Below are positions 35,510-46,310 of a stretch of 64,000 bases of DNA, piece after piece; within the stretch, counting starts at the first letter, position 1; every line of letters begins with the position of its first letter. Both the position numbers and the translations under genes were made by a program. The DNA comes from Flavobacteriales bacterium (GTDB lineage Bacteria > Bacteroidota > Bacteroidia > UBA10329). The stretch lies in the NCBI GenBank assembly GCA_016124845.1, contig WGMW01000022.1, forward strand, positions 16,098 through 80,097. Reading direction: 5' to 3'. The notes beneath the pieces were generated by a model, which had not been told where the DNA came from, made no database searches, and worked only from the letters and a program-made list of their open reading frames with translations.

Positions 35510-37273
35510 CTAAGACGACACGTCTTTTGTGCTTAGAACGCCAATACTGAGTTCATCCAACTGCGCCTTGTCAATCACAGAAGGCGAATCGATCATCATA
35601 TCGCGGCCAGCGTTGTTCTTTGGGAAGGCAATGAAGTCGCGGATGTCCTTCTGGCCACCGAAAATGGCCGAAAGCCTGTCGAAACCGAAGGCGATACCAC
35701 CATGCGGAGGTGCCCCGAATTCAAAGGCGTCCATCAAAAAGCCGAACTGGTTCTTGGCCTCTTCTTCGGTGAACCCGAGCAGGTCGAACATCCGCTTCTG
35801 TTGCTGCTTATCGTGAATACGGATAGAGCCTCCGCCCAACTCGGTGCCGTTGATCACCATGTCATACGCATTGGCGCGAACGTTGCCCGGGTCGGTCTCC
35901 ATCAGATGAAGGTCTTCCGGTTTGGCCGATGTGAACGGGTGGTGCATGGCATGGAAACGGTTGGTCTCCTCATCCCACTCCAACAGCGGGAAATTGACCA
36001 CCCACAACGGTGCAAACTCGTTCGGATTCATCAATCCTTGTTCTGCGGCCACATGCAAGCGCAGTTCCGACAATTGCTTGCGCACCTTATCGGTCTGTCC
36101 GGCAAGCACCAGCATCAGGTCTCCGGCCTCCGATTCGAACGCACGGCTCCAATCGGCCAGTTTGTCTTCGGTAAAGAATTTATCCACCGAACTCTTGAAA
36201 GTTCCGTCCTCATTGTGGCGACAGTAGATCAATCCTGTGGCACCGATCTGCGGACGCTTCACAAAATCGGTCAGCGCATCTATCTGCTTGCGGGTGAAAG
36301 CATTTCCGCCTTTTACGTTGATGCCCACAACCAATTCGGCATTGTCGAACACACCGAAACCTTGGTTCTTCACCACCTCATTCAGTTCTACGAACTGCAT
36401 ACCGAAACGCAGGTCTGGTTTGTCCGAACCGTACAAACGCATGGCATCGGCATATTCCATGCGTGGAAAGCTGTTCAGTTCCACACCTTTCACGGTTTTG
36501 AAAAGGTGGCGCACCAACGCTTCGAACATGTTCAGAATGTCTTCCTGCTCAATGAACGCCATTTCGCAGTCCAACTGAGTAAACTCAGGCTGGCGGTCGG
36601 CACGAAGGTCCTCATCGCGGAAGCAACGCACGATCTGGTAATACTTATCGAAGCCTGAGACCATCAGCAATTGCTTGAAGGTCTGCGGACTCTGGGGCAG
36701 TGCATAGAACTCGCCCTGATTCATACGCGAAGGCACCACGAAATCGCGCGCGCCTTCGGGGGTGCTCTTGATGAGGTAAGGCGTTTCCACTTCCAAGAAT
36801 CCCTGCTCGTCCATGAACTTGCGGGTTTCGATGGAAAGGCGGTGACGCAGTTCCAAGTTGCTGCGCATCTTCTTTCTGCGAAGGTCCAGGTAGCGGTATT
36901 TCATGCGGATCTCCTCGCCACCGTCCGTATCGTCCTCAATGGTGAACGGAGGTGTTTTGGCCGCATTCAGCACTTCGAGTTTCGAAACAATGATCTCCAC
37001 ATCGCCCGTGGGCATGTTCCTGTTCTTGCTCTCGCGTTCGGCCACTTTGCCCGTTGCTTTTATCACGAACTCACGCCCAAGCGAACGCGCTTTGAGGCAC
37101 AGCTCCTTGTTCACTTCCAGGTTGAAGGCCAACTGCGTGATGCCGTATCGGTCGCGGAGGTCGATGAAGGTCATTCCACCAAGGTCGCGGCCACGTTGGA
37201 CCCAGCCGCTCAATGTCACTTCTTGGCCGATGTTCTCGGCACGCAGTTCTCCGCAGGTATGTGTACGATGCAT
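35510..37273 (-). CDS. aspS: Aspartyl-tRNA synthetase
   Basis: This 587-residue class II synthetase charges tRNA-Asp. The N-terminal anticodon-binding OB fold ([24 protein letters not shown]) is followed by motif 1, motif 2 with [18 protein letters not shown], a GAD insertion domain (about 300-410), and motif 3 [13 protein letters not shown]. Length and GAD domain fit the bacterial type. It is transcribed away from a repeat-rich gap, behind a TACCTTGG promoter box at 37295. Confidence 0.97.
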   Translation of the reverse strand: MHRTHTCGELRAENIGQEVTLSGWVQRGRDLGGMTFIDLRDRYGITQLAFNLEVNKELCLKARSLGREFVIKATGKVAERESKNRNMPTGDVEIIVSKLEVLNAAKTPPFTIEDDTDGGEEIRMKYRYLDLRRKKMRSNLELRHRLSIETRKFMDEQGFLEVETPYLIKSTPEGARDFVVPSRMNQGEFYALPQSPQTFKQLLMVSGFDKYYQIVRCFRDEDLRADRQPEFTQLDCEMAFIEQEDILNMFEALVRHLFKTVKGVELNSFPRMEYADAMRLYGSDKPDLRFGMQFVELNEVVKNQGFGVFDNAELVVGINVKGGNAFTRKQIDALTDFVKRPQIGATGLIYCRHNEDGTFKSSVDKFFTEDKLADWSRAFESEAGDLMLVLAGQTDKVRKQLSELRLHVAAEQGLMNPNEFAPLWVVNFPLLEWDEETNRFHAMHHPFTSAKPEDLHLMETDPGNVRANAYDMVINGTELGGGSIRIHDKQQQKRMFDLLGFTEEEAKNQFGFLMDAFEFGAPPHGGIAFGFDRLSAIFGGQKDIRDFIAFPKNNAGRDMMIDSPSVIDKAQLDELSIGVLSTKDVSS

Positions 37274-37294
37274 CTGTACTTGATTTTGAGGCCG

Positions 37295-37302
37295 CCAAGG
37301 TA
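37295..37302 (-). promoter_or_regulatory. Promoter -7 box TACCTTGG before aspS
   Basis: On the minus strand TACCTTGG is followed by CGGCC, then 16 bases to the aspS ATG. Here the CGGCC is not next to the start codon, which suggests the motif belongs to the promoter or first transcribed bases and not to translation. Confidence 0.45.
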
Positions 37303-37440
37303 GGAATTTCGAAGCCTTGCGACCACCCGGCCATTGAGGGGTTTTCTGCCACCTTTTCTGTCAGTACCCTGAGGGCTTTTTGCAATGAGATGAGGAACTC
37401 TCTCAGACCGTTCAGACCCTCTTGCAGCATTTTTTGGAGA

Positions 37441-37668
37441 CCCGAACGGACCTTCAAGCACCCCGAAGCGGTCTTCTATGGAACATTGGCCGCCTTCTAT
37501 GGAAACGAAGCGGCTTTCTATGGCCGCGAAGCGGTCTGCAAGGGCTCTTTACGGCTCTGAACGGACGCGTAACGGCTTTTCAAAGACCTCAATGGGCTCT
37601 GCAAAGCAATCTAATGGAGCTGCAAAGCCTTCTCACGGCTCTGCAAAGCAACATAGCGGAATATACGG
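37441..37668 (+). repeat. Degenerate tandem repeat tract of about 21 nt (10+11) in the aspS-tadA gap
   Basis: The gap of about 500 bases between aspS and tadA holds no gene I believe in. Most of it is a degenerate tandem array whose units alternate between about 10 bases (such as CTCTGCAAAG) and 11 bases ending in GG (such as CAATCTAATGG, CCTTCTCACGG, CAACATAGCGG). An open frame across part of it codes a low-complexity peptide and is probably not real. A related tract lies at 63531-63624. Confidence 0.6.
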
Positions 37669-37786
37669 ACACGTAGCGCCTTATTCCGCCCGGTAGAGGC
37701 GGTCATGTTCATCGGTTCGGGATGTGAACGCACGGCAAATGGAAGTTGCAGGATTGAACTTTATACTTGTAGCTCAATTTAGCGGC

Positions 37787-38233
37787 ATGGAACTCAGCGT
37801 TTTTTCGGACGAGCATTTTATGAAGGAGGCCCTGAAGGAGGCGAACAAGGCCTTCGATAAGGACGAGGTGCCTGTTGGGGTGGTGGTAGTGGCCAACAAG
37901 CGCGTCATTGCGCGGGCGCACAACCTTACCGAAGCGTTGAATGATGTAACGGCCCATGCCGAGATGCAGGCCATTACCTCGGCAGCCGATTTTATCGGTG
38001 GCAAGTACCTGAAGGGGTGCACGGTTTATGTAACGTTGGAGCCCTGCGTGATGTGTGCAGGTGCGCTTTTCTGGAGCCAAGCGGACCGCGTGGTGTATGG
38101 TGCCAGCGATGACAAACGGGGTTTTTCAACGGTAGGGAATCTGCTGCATCCCAAAACCAAAGTGACGGCTGGTGTGATGGCCGATGACTGTGCCGACCTG
38201 CTTAAGCTGTTCTTCAGCAAGAAGCGGAAGTGA
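37787..38233 (+). CDS. tadA: tRNA-specific adenosine deaminase TadA-like nucleoside deaminase
   Basis: The ATG at 37787 gives 148 residues starting MELSVFSDEHFMKEALKEA, the usual TadA opening; a GTG at 37724 would add 21 unrelated residues. The zinc-binding and catalytic motifs are HAE at 57-59 and PCVMC at 86-90. TadA changes adenosine 34 of tRNA-Arg to inosine. The motif ALFWSQADRVVYGASDDKRGFS is also as in TadA. A perfect 15-bp hairpin follows the stop. Confidence 0.9.
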   Translation: MELSVFSDEHFMKEALKEANKAFDKDEVPVGVVVVANKRVIARAHNLTEALNDVTAHAEMQAITSAADFIGGKYLKGCTVYVTLEPCVMCAGALFWSQADRVVYGASDDKRGFSTVGNLLHPKTKVTAGVMADDCADLLKLFFSKKRK

Positions 38234-38245
38234 TCACAACCGAAA

Positions 38246-38278
38246 AGCGTTGTCAACTTTCAAAAAGTTGACAACGCT
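38246..38278. terminator. Perfect 15-bp hairpin behind tadA
   Basis: AGCGTTGTCAACTTT is followed by a 3-base loop CAA and its exact reverse complement. There is no T-run after it, so it may work as a weak terminator, as an mRNA-stabilising hairpin, or as a protein-binding palindrome. Confidence 0.6.
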
Positions 38279-38423
38279 AATCTACAGGTCGCCATTCAGA
38301 AGATTTGAGCGGGTGTTTTTTTTCGTCACTCATTGCTTTATCAAGGCCATTTATCAATTGATTCCTCACCGTTCATCAATTGGGACAAGAAGGTTGTTGG
38401 TTTATTGGGTATGTTTGGGATGG

Positions 38424-39797
38424 ATGAAGTTGGTTATGAGGTTCTTACTGTATATAATGGCAATTGTCCCAAGTCTGAGCTGCGCACAGATATGCTCAAA
38501 TTCAATTGTACCTCCTGCAACCATCAATGGGGTTGATGTCACAGCAACCTATAGTGGCTCCGTTTCCTTTTTCGGTACCAGTTATTCATCTTGCGGACTG
38601 TTGTACACCACGCCTCCTGGTTCAATTCATATTGGTGAAGGTGGTGCTTATGAATACACGTTCAATTTCAGCATACAGGTCAATGATATAGATTTTGTGT
38701 TAACTGCGACAGGAAATGATGCGAACGAAGTTTTTACGTTCACTACCAATGCAGGTATACCTACAATAATCGATCATGGCTCTTGTTTCACGACTGTATC
38801 AGCTAACGTGATCACGTCTGGATTAGGTGCTCCGAGTTCCAGTGGAGGCGGAGGCGGGATTTTTACGGTGACCAACTCCGAGCCATTCAGCTCTTTGACG
38901 GTGTCCGGAGATGGTGGTTCTGCAGGAAGTTTACTGGCAGTTTGTTCTTCTTCTATTGTTCCAGCTGTGCAGACAGTAGAAATCTGTACCGGAGACAGTA
39001 TGCTACTTGCTGGAATGTATCAATACGAAACCGGTCTTTACTCAGATACAATTCACGGTGGAAGTGTAAATGGTAATGACAGTATTGCAATAACTTACTT
39101 GGTGGTTAACCCCGTGCCGTCTGTTAACTTGGGACAGGACACTTCATTGTGTATAGGTGATAGTTTGGCCATTGATGCAATGACAAATGGCGCAACTTAC
39201 GTTTGGCAAGACGGGTCTGAAAATGCATTCTTCGAAGTTACCCACCAAGGAACATACTGGGTTGAGGTTACTATCGAAAATTGCAGTTCGGTCGATACCC
39301 TGAATGTAGCTTATAATGAGTTGCCTACAGATGTACTTGGAAACGATACCGTGGTCTGCTTGGGTAAGGAATTTCTTCTTGATGCAACCATCCCAGGAGC
39401 GACCTACCTGTGGCAGGATAACTCGATGAATCCAACTTTGGTAGCGGTCGAGGATGGGGTCTATTGGGTCGAACTCAGTTTGAACAACTGTAGTGTAAGT
39501 GATACGGTAACGGTCCATCATGAAATATGTGATCCAATTCTATTGATTCCCAACGTTTTCACACCCAACAAAGATGGTATAAATGAACTTTTCACCCCAG
39601 AAACCAACTTAGGGATTGCAGAAATGAGAACCGCGATCTACAATAGATGGGGGAGATCGGTTTTTAAGTCAAATGACCTTACAATAGATTGGAATGGAGA
39701 TAATGTAGATGCAGGAACTTATTTCTACATTATCACCTACGTTGACTTTCTGCAGAACGTAGGACATGCGACCGGTTATGTGACAATCGTTAAATGA
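38424..39797 (+). CDS. Secreted protein with gliding-motility-type (T9SS type B) C-terminal domain
   Basis: The ATG at 38424 (or 38436) gives about 457 residues with a signal peptide ending SLSCAQ; the open frame extends upstream into tadA without signal character. The middle contains two similar copies of a domain (VNLGQDTSLCIGDSLAIDA...YVWQDGSENAFFEVTHQGTYWVEV and DVLGNDTVVCLGKEFLLDA...YLWQDNSMNPTLVAVEDGVYWVEL), common in flavobacterial adhesins. The C-terminus LLIPNVFTPNKDGINELF...YNRWGRSVFKS...AGTYFYIITY is the CHU_C domain that directs export by the type IX system. It is probably a surface or released protein of unknown ligand. Confidence 0.88.
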   Translation: MKLVMRFLLYIMAIVPSLSCAQICSNSIVPPATINGVDVTATYSGSVSFFGTSYSSCGLLYTTPPGSIHIGEGGAYEYTFNFSIQVNDIDFVLTATGNDANEVFTFTTNAGIPTIIDHGSCFTTVSANVITSGLGAPSSSGGGGGIFTVTNSEPFSSLTVSGDGGSAGSLLAVCSSSIVPAVQTVEICTGDSMLLAGMYQYETGLYSDTIHGGSVNGNDSIAITYLVVNPVPSVNLGQDTSLCIGDSLAIDAMTNGATYVWQDGSENAFFEVTHQGTYWVEVTIENCSSVDTLNVAYNELPTDVLGNDTVVCLGKEFLLDATIPGATYLWQDNSMNPTLVAVEDGVYWVELSLNNCSVSDTVTVHHEICDPILLIPNVFTPNKDGINELFTPETNLGIAEMRTAIYNRWGRSVFKSNDLTIDWNGDNVDAGTYFYIITYVDFLQNVGHATGYVTIVK

Positions 39798-39802
39798 AAA
39801 TC

Positions 39803-39946
39803 CTGCGCCCGCGAGTGTTCAGAAGAGACATTATCATGGTACTGAACACCACCAATTACAGATTGGTCCATATCCTCCATGCCGATGAAGCATGAATGAA
39901 AAGTAAACAAAAAGCCCCGCCAAGCAATTCGCTTGGCGGGGCTTTC
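39803..39946 (-). repeat. Border repeat R1 of the accessory block
   Basis: The last 74 bases (39872-39945) match 43219-43292 at all but 5 positions, in the same orientation, and include the terminator hairpin. The outer part (CGCCCGCGAGTGTTCAGAAG) also recurs, less exactly, at 43132. A shorter piece shared with these, AAAGTAAACAAAAAGC, occurs again near 40934-40950. The gap of 170 bases is filled by this repeat. Confidence 0.75.
39911..39945 (-). terminator. Rho-independent terminator of the 39969 gene
   Basis: A 15-bp stem (AAAGCCCCGCCAAGC with its complement) and 5-base loop, followed on the minus strand by TTTTTGTTTACTTTTC. It stands between convergent genes and may serve both, but the T-run is on the minus strand. 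Confidence 0.85.
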
Positions 39947-39968
39947 AGCGTTGACCGCATCAGCAACC

Positions 39969-40844
39969 TCATGGTAGCAAACTGTGGATGAAAGCGTGCA
40001 GTAAGATAATGTCGTTGCGGCTCTTTTTATTCTTCCGGTCTTCGTACAGATGGCATACATCTGCAATGATGTAATTGGAATATTCCTGTTGGTTTCGATA
40101 CTCCAATAGCCATGGGTCGCCCGTTATACACGCAACAGGTTCGGTGGGAATGGCGCTCAATCGTTTCCGTATGCGTTTCAAGCTGTTCGCGTCTATTGTA
40201 AAGGATTCTCTGCGGGTTACACGGAAACCGTTGAAGTCGATGGATTCACCTTCAATTCGTGTGCAAATGGCCGAGTCTTTTCCAAAAACAATTTTCTCTA
40301 CCAAAAAGGTTGGATGCTTCTGGAAGCTACCTGGGAAATAATCTACTGTACGAAGTGCAATGATGTCTTCATCAAGAGGGTGCTCATCTGCAGATTGCAG
40401 GATCTCTGAAAACCGCATGTCATCATACAATGCCGAATTGAAATAGTGAACGCCTTTGACCACCACGTCCGAAAAGGTCGTGTCATAGTTCACATTCGCG
40501 CTCTTTCGGTAACTGTAGATGGTGTCGACCTGAGGGTTGAACGCGGGTTCGAGCCTGTAGACAGAACCATCAGCGGTGAAAACAAGATCGGGGTCTATCG
40601 TGTGGGTTGAATCGGCAAAACCAACCTGAAAATACATGTACCCGTTTTCTTCCGTGAATCGGGTAAATCGATAAACGGTGTCGCTTGCCATAAAACAAAC
40701 CCGGTTGAATTCGATGGTGTACGGAATCTGTTGTTTTGGAAGTTCAGCCGCCCGCGAATCTTTGTTCAACGTTTGACCAGCTACCTCCATGAAGCCAAGG
40801 ACCAAAGCGGAGAAAAGAAGCGTGACGTGTCTTGAAGTTACCAT
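39969..40844 (-). CDS. Secreted protein of unknown function
   Basis: The ATG at 40842-40844 is chosen since it starts a signal peptide (MVTSRHVTLLFSALVLGFMEVAGQ); 41 codons further upstream read into repeat sequence. The mature part, about 270 residues, is mostly beta-strand-like (YMYFQVGFADSTHTIDPDLVFTADGSVYRLEP) with two Cys residues near the C-terminus (VACITGDPWLL, ADVCHLYED). I do not recognise a family. It is the first gene of the repeat-rich minus-strand block and ends at the R1 terminator. Confidence 0.65.
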   Translation of the reverse strand: MVTSRHVTLLFSALVLGFMEVAGQTLNKDSRAAELPKQQIPYTIEFNRVCFMASDTVYRFTRFTEENGYMYFQVGFADSTHTIDPDLVFTADGSVYRLEPAFNPQVDTIYSYRKSANVNYDTTFSDVVVKGVHYFNSALYDDMRFSEILQSADEHPLDEDIIALRTVDYFPGSFQKHPTFLVEKIVFGKDSAICTRIEGESIDFNGFRVTRRESFTIDANSLKRIRKRLSAIPTEPVACITGDPWLLEYRNQQEYSNYIIADVCHLYEDRKNKKSRNDIILLHAFIHSLLP

Positions 40845-40980
40845 CGGGTGTTCTTCTTCATCAATGCAAAAGGCCGAACGGGTTTTCAATAAACTTATTC
40901 TAGGATGGGCAGCACTTCTTTTCTCAACCCATTGAAAAGTAAACAAAAAGCTGCCGATGCCGCGCATTGTAAGGGCGTGG

Positions 40981-41034
40981 CCTGTTTGCTTGTGTACCTA
41001 CGAACGGGTCACGGACGCGCCTGAGCTGGAAGTC
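40981..41034 (-). repeat. Cassette repeat copy C1
   Basis: A diverged copy of the roughly 50-base repeat. On the minus strand its core reads GGCGCGTCCGTGACCCG. It begins a few bases after the stop codon of the 41041 gene. The gap to the next gene (about 195 bases) also holds a partial copy of the R1/R2 border sequence. Confidence 0.65.
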
Positions 41035-41040
41035 ATTATG

Positions 41041-41547
41041 CTATCTCTCCAAAATGACTTCCGAGTCCCATGTGCAATCTTCCTTAAGAAAGTATCGAAT
41101 CGTCCAAATTCTGTTGAGGGCTCCAATAGATGATCTGCCCTTCTTGAAGAAGTTCTTGTCAAGAGGAAAAGCGACATCGCGCATTACAAATACAATTTCA
41201 TTTGGCGCACTACTTTTAACCATTACACTTCTGGTGCTCAAGGTATTTCCAGTCCGATTCAGGCCGTATGCTCTTGCCAATTCCCTACCTTGAAACAGGT
41301 TGATCTGGATACCATTTATTATGGTATCCCTCAAATCGAACATTTTTATCAATTCTGAACTGATGTAATATGGCATCCTACCCCTGTTCTCGGAATGAGA
41401 GATGTAAAATGAACATGTTGTTTTATTCGAAAACTCGAAAAATATATTGGCCTTTAAATCAAAAAGCTGACCATAACCAAGATAGGGTGAAATGAGAAGA
41501 ACAGCGGTTACCAATGTGCGTGTCAGTATGATTTTTCTGTTTTTCAT
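41041..41547 (-). CDS. Small secreted protein of unknown function (array gene 1)
   Basis: This 168-residue protein has a clear signal peptide (MKNRKIILTRTLVTAVLLISPYLGYG). The mature part has no motif I recognise; it is rich in polar and aromatic residues with a single Cys pair, TTCSF and EDCTWD, which could form a disulfide. It lies between repeat copies C2 and C1 and runs in the same direction as its neighbours. Confidence 0.65.
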   Translation of the reverse strand: MKNRKIILTRTLVTAVLLISPYLGYGQLFDLKANIFFEFSNKTTCSFYISHSENRGRMPYYISSELIKMFDLRDTIINGIQINLFQGRELARAYGLNRTGNTLSTRSVMVKSSAPNEIVFVMRDVAFPLDKNFFKKGRSSIGALNRIWTIRYFLKEDCTWDSEVILER

Positions 41548-41590
41548 TTTTCACAATCGTGTTGATTAGTATCGACATTTGCCTTAAGAA

Positions 41591-41642
41591 CCCTGTTCGC
41601 TTGCGTGCCAACAAACGCACAGATGCGCCCGATCGGGGAGAT
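41591..41642 (-). repeat. Cassette repeat copy C2
   Basis: On the minus strand it reads ATCTCCCCGATCGGGCGCAT and continues CTGTGCGTTTGTTGG. It begins about 10 bases after the stop codon of the 41652 gene and lacks two or three bases present in C3 and C4. Confidence 0.75.
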
Positions 41643-41651
41643 AAGAAGGAA

Positions 41652-42104
41652 CTATTTCGAAAGCACCTGAATATCCAAAACCTTCAGTTTTGTTGGTTTG
41701 ACTGTCAGTTCACCCTCTTGCGATTGACCTTCACAGCCCGAAACAAGTCCTCCCAAAGAATCATCTGAATAGAACTCTACAGTGACCTTGTAATGATTGC
41801 CCAAAAACAAACCATTTAATACTTCAGGACAGGTGATGATAAACAAAACACTCTTATCACCGAAAATCGATGCGGATTCTACGGTGCCTTTCACACAAAT
41901 GGAGTACACGACTGTACCACAGCCAACATAATTCCTCCCCAATCCGTCTATAACCGCATCAACTTCAAACTTATGTTTCTCACTTGAATTATATCCTATC
42001 TGTCCGATAGCAGCGGAATAGGTAAACATCAAGCCCGATAGCACCAAAAATCCAATCTTTACCCTCCTGCCCGCGTTTGCAACCCACGACTTGTTCGCTT
42101 GCAT
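41652..42104 (-). CDS. Small secreted protein of unknown function (array gene 2)
   Basis: The frame is open to 42164, but the start proposed here is the ATG at 42102-42104, giving MQANKSWVANAGRRVK, then a hydrophobic stretch IGFLVLSGLMFTYSAAIGQ that fits a signal peptide. This start lies inside repeat copy C3. The mature part is about 115 residues with four Cys (VGCGTVVYSICVKG, FIITCPEV, SGCEGQ). I do not recognise a family. The start is uncertain; an unusual start codon closer to the hydrophobic stretch is possible. Confidence 0.55.
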   Translation of the reverse strand: MQANKSWVANAGRRVKIGFLVLSGLMFTYSAAIGQIGYNSSEKHKFEVDAVIDGLGRNYVGCGTVVYSICVKGTVESASIFGDKSVLFIITCPEVLNGLFLGNHYKVTVEFYSDDSLGGLVSGCEGQSQEGELTVKPTKLKVLDIQVLSK

Positions 42105-42141
42105 GCCTACAAACGCGTCACAGATGCGACCGAGCAGGGAC
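42090..42141 (-). repeat. Cassette repeat copy C3
   Basis: On the minus strand it reads CCTGCTCGGTCGCATCTGTG then ACGCGTTTGTAGGCATGC. It overlaps the last codons of array gene 3 and the likely start of array gene 2. Beyond it, at 42066-42080, an inverted match (CGCGTTTG) could make a long hairpin with the copy. Confidence 0.75.
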
Positions 42142-42414
42142 TTTAAATGTGATGTCATCGCCATTCATAATTTGGACATTAAGCATTTTTTCTCCACTAT
42201 CTTTCAACTTCAAACCATATCCTTCTATTTCGAAATCTATATCGTCTAACAGGCTCAACATTTGGTTATTGGCATAGTCTTCATACCTCCTGAATAACTC
42301 CATCAATTCAGATGGCATGGAGATAGCCTCAAATTTCCCAGAGTAGGAGTTTCCACTTTTTATAGGTGACTTCACCTTCCCCACTAATTGATTTGTTCTA
42401 TCCACTACATCCAT
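42118..42414 (-). CDS. Small cytosolic protein of unknown function (array gene 3)
   Basis: This 98-residue protein has no signal peptide. It is acidic and probably globular (LMELFRRYEDYANNQMLSLLDDIDFEIEGYGLKLKD). The last seven codons (PARSHL and the stop) are supplied by repeat copy C3, so the native end may have been KV followed by the repeat. I do not recognise a family. Repeat copy C4 lies in front of the start. Confidence 0.6.
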   Translation of the reverse strand: MDVVDRTNQLVGKVKSPIKSGNSYSGKFEAISMPSELMELFRRYEDYANNQMLSLLDDIDFEIEGYGLKLKDSGEKMLNVQIMNGDDITFKVPARSHL

Positions 42415-42427
42415 GATTATTCTTTTC

Positions 42428-42470
42428 TGCTACCTACAAACGCGTCACAGATGCGCCCGAGCGGGGAGAC
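42428..42470 (-). repeat. Cassette repeat copy C4
   Basis: On the minus strand it reads GTCTCCCCGCTCGGGCGCAT then CTGTGACGCGTTTGTAGG. It starts 1 base after the stop codon of array gene 4 and ends 14 bases before the start of array gene 3. Confidence 0.8.
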
Positions 42471-42471
42471 A

Positions 42472-42990
42472 TTAAAAATCATACGAATTATCGCGCTTTC
42501 TATATTCTTTACAACTCATCAAATAAGGGTAGTGAGTTCTTATACTGTCAAATGCAAATGACATTTGAAGTCTCTTGCTGAATCGTGGTTTAGCGTGAGG
42601 ATCATGCTTAGCATTTAGACGCCTACTCTTAATATGAAAACCAAGCAGACCGTCATGTTCCGTTTCTACTGAGTCACAGAACACGTTCGGAAAGTGCGTC
42701 ACAAAACATGAGTTTGAATTAGAAAACCGAACAATGGCGTATTTTGAATTTTTCAAACCTTCGCACTCTTCGGGGTTTAGTACCGGAAGTCGAAACTCAG
42801 ATTCCGACAGTCGTATCAGCTCGTAGTATTGAGATTCGATAATGAGCTCCATCTTGAATTCCTGAAGCATAGCCTTTGTGAAATCTGGATTAGTGCCGTT
42901 CCAATCATGTCTAATATGCAGTATAGACTGAGCAACTCCACAATGACTCATCACTATTAGAAAGAAAATAGTTATCAATTTATCGCTCAC
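42472..42990 (-). CDS. Small secreted protein of unknown function (array gene 4)
   Basis: This 172-residue protein starts with a signal peptide (MSDKLITIFFLIVMSHCGVAQ). The mature part has four Cys (ECEGL, SCFVTH, FCDSVE, SCKEY) and a basic, His-rich region (RRLNAKHDPHAKPRFSKR). I do not recognise a family. It is the most upstream gene of the array; about 320 bases without a gene separate it from the M16 protease gene, holding the R2 border repeat and otherwise A/T-rich sequence in which I see nothing. Confidence 0.65.
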   Translation of the reverse strand: MSDKLITIFFLIVMSHCGVAQSILHIRHDWNGTNPDFTKAMLQEFKMELIIESQYYELIRLSESEFRLPVLNPEECEGLKNSKYAIVRFSNSNSCFVTHFPNVFCDSVETEHDGLLGFHIKSRRLNAKHDPHAKPRFSKRLQMSFAFDSIRTHYPYLMSCKEYRKRDNSYDF

Positions 42991-43130
42991 AACTCATTTC
43001 ATATCAAGGTTAAGACTATTCAACAATGCCAAGAGGGTTTCTTCTATCATTTTTCTCCGTCAAAACGTTATTGTGAGAGTCTCGAAACAATTATGAATTA
43101 TCTATTAGTCTACAGAAAACGGACATTCCC

Positions 43131-43293
43131 CTCGCCCAAGCGAGTGTTCCGAAGGATCGCTCCTGTGGTGTTGGTTACGATCGGTCATAGACTGATCTAT
43201 TTGACATCCATTGTCATTATCCTCCATGCCATTGAAGCGTGAATGAAAAGTAAACAAAAAGCCCCGCCAAACGATTCGCTTGGCGGGGCTTTC
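43131..43293 (-). repeat. Border repeat R2 of the accessory block
   Basis: Counterpart of R1. The 74 bases at 43219-43292 differ from 39872-39945 at 5 positions. The outer part CGCCCAAGCGAGTGTTCCGA resembles R1 with a 2-base insertion. The two borders are direct repeats about 3.35 kb apart. Confidence 0.75.
43258..43292 (-). terminator. Rho-independent terminator of the M16 protease gene
   Basis: A 13-bp perfect outer stem (AAAGCCCCGCCAA with its complement) and a 9-base loop, followed on the minus strand by TTTTTGTTTACTTTTC. It lies 18 bases downstream of the protease stop. Confidence 0.87.
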
Positions 43294-43310
43294 GCTTGTG
43301 TCTGTCCGAA

Positions 43311-46175
<2,865 letters not shown>

Positions 46176-46195
46176 AGTTTTGGTTTAAAGAGCGT

Positions 46196-46203
46196 CAAAT
46201 ATA
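46196..46203 (-). promoter_or_regulatory. Promoter -7 box TATATTTG before the M16 gene
   Basis: Exact match to TAnnTTTG on the minus strand, about 20 bases before the ATG. No TTG is present at the usual 17-19 bases upstream. Confidence 0.45.
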
Positions 46204-46253
46204 GAAAACCACCAAGCCGTGGTTTCCAAAGGTGTTACAATATGTGTTAAAAA

Positions 46254-46286
46254 CAGGTTGGGGCGGCCATTGGCCGCCCCAACCTG
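46254..46286 (-). terminator. Rho-independent terminator of the 46311 gene
   Basis: A perfect 15-bp GC-rich stem (CAGGTTGGGGCGGCC with its complement) around a 3-base loop, followed on the minus strand by TTTTTAAC. Confidence 0.92.
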
Positions 46287-46310
46287 TTCGGGAACAATCG
46301 GATCGGACCG

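Noticed and set aside
35702..37303. Long plus-strand frames of 318 and 210 codons opposite aspS
   Set aside because: They lie fully antisense to a well-conserved synthetase, have no signal or domain, and arise from its codon pattern.
37478..37696. 72-codon frame across the 21-nt repeat tract
   Set aside because: Low-complexity Ser/Gly/Lys peptide that follows the repeat; no sign of selection for protein.
39776..40066. 96-codon minus-strand frame through R1
   Set aside because: It is a translation of the terminator and border repeat and ends inside the coding region of the preceding gene.
40981..42470. Standard integron attC sites
   Set aside because: Position after each gene fits, but I could not find the RYYYAAC and GTTRRRY boxes or a consistent pairing of arms, and no integrase gene is present.
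43021..43130. Possible small gene in the gap before R2
   Set aside because: Only A/T-rich sequence with frequent stops in all frames and no ribosome-binding site.
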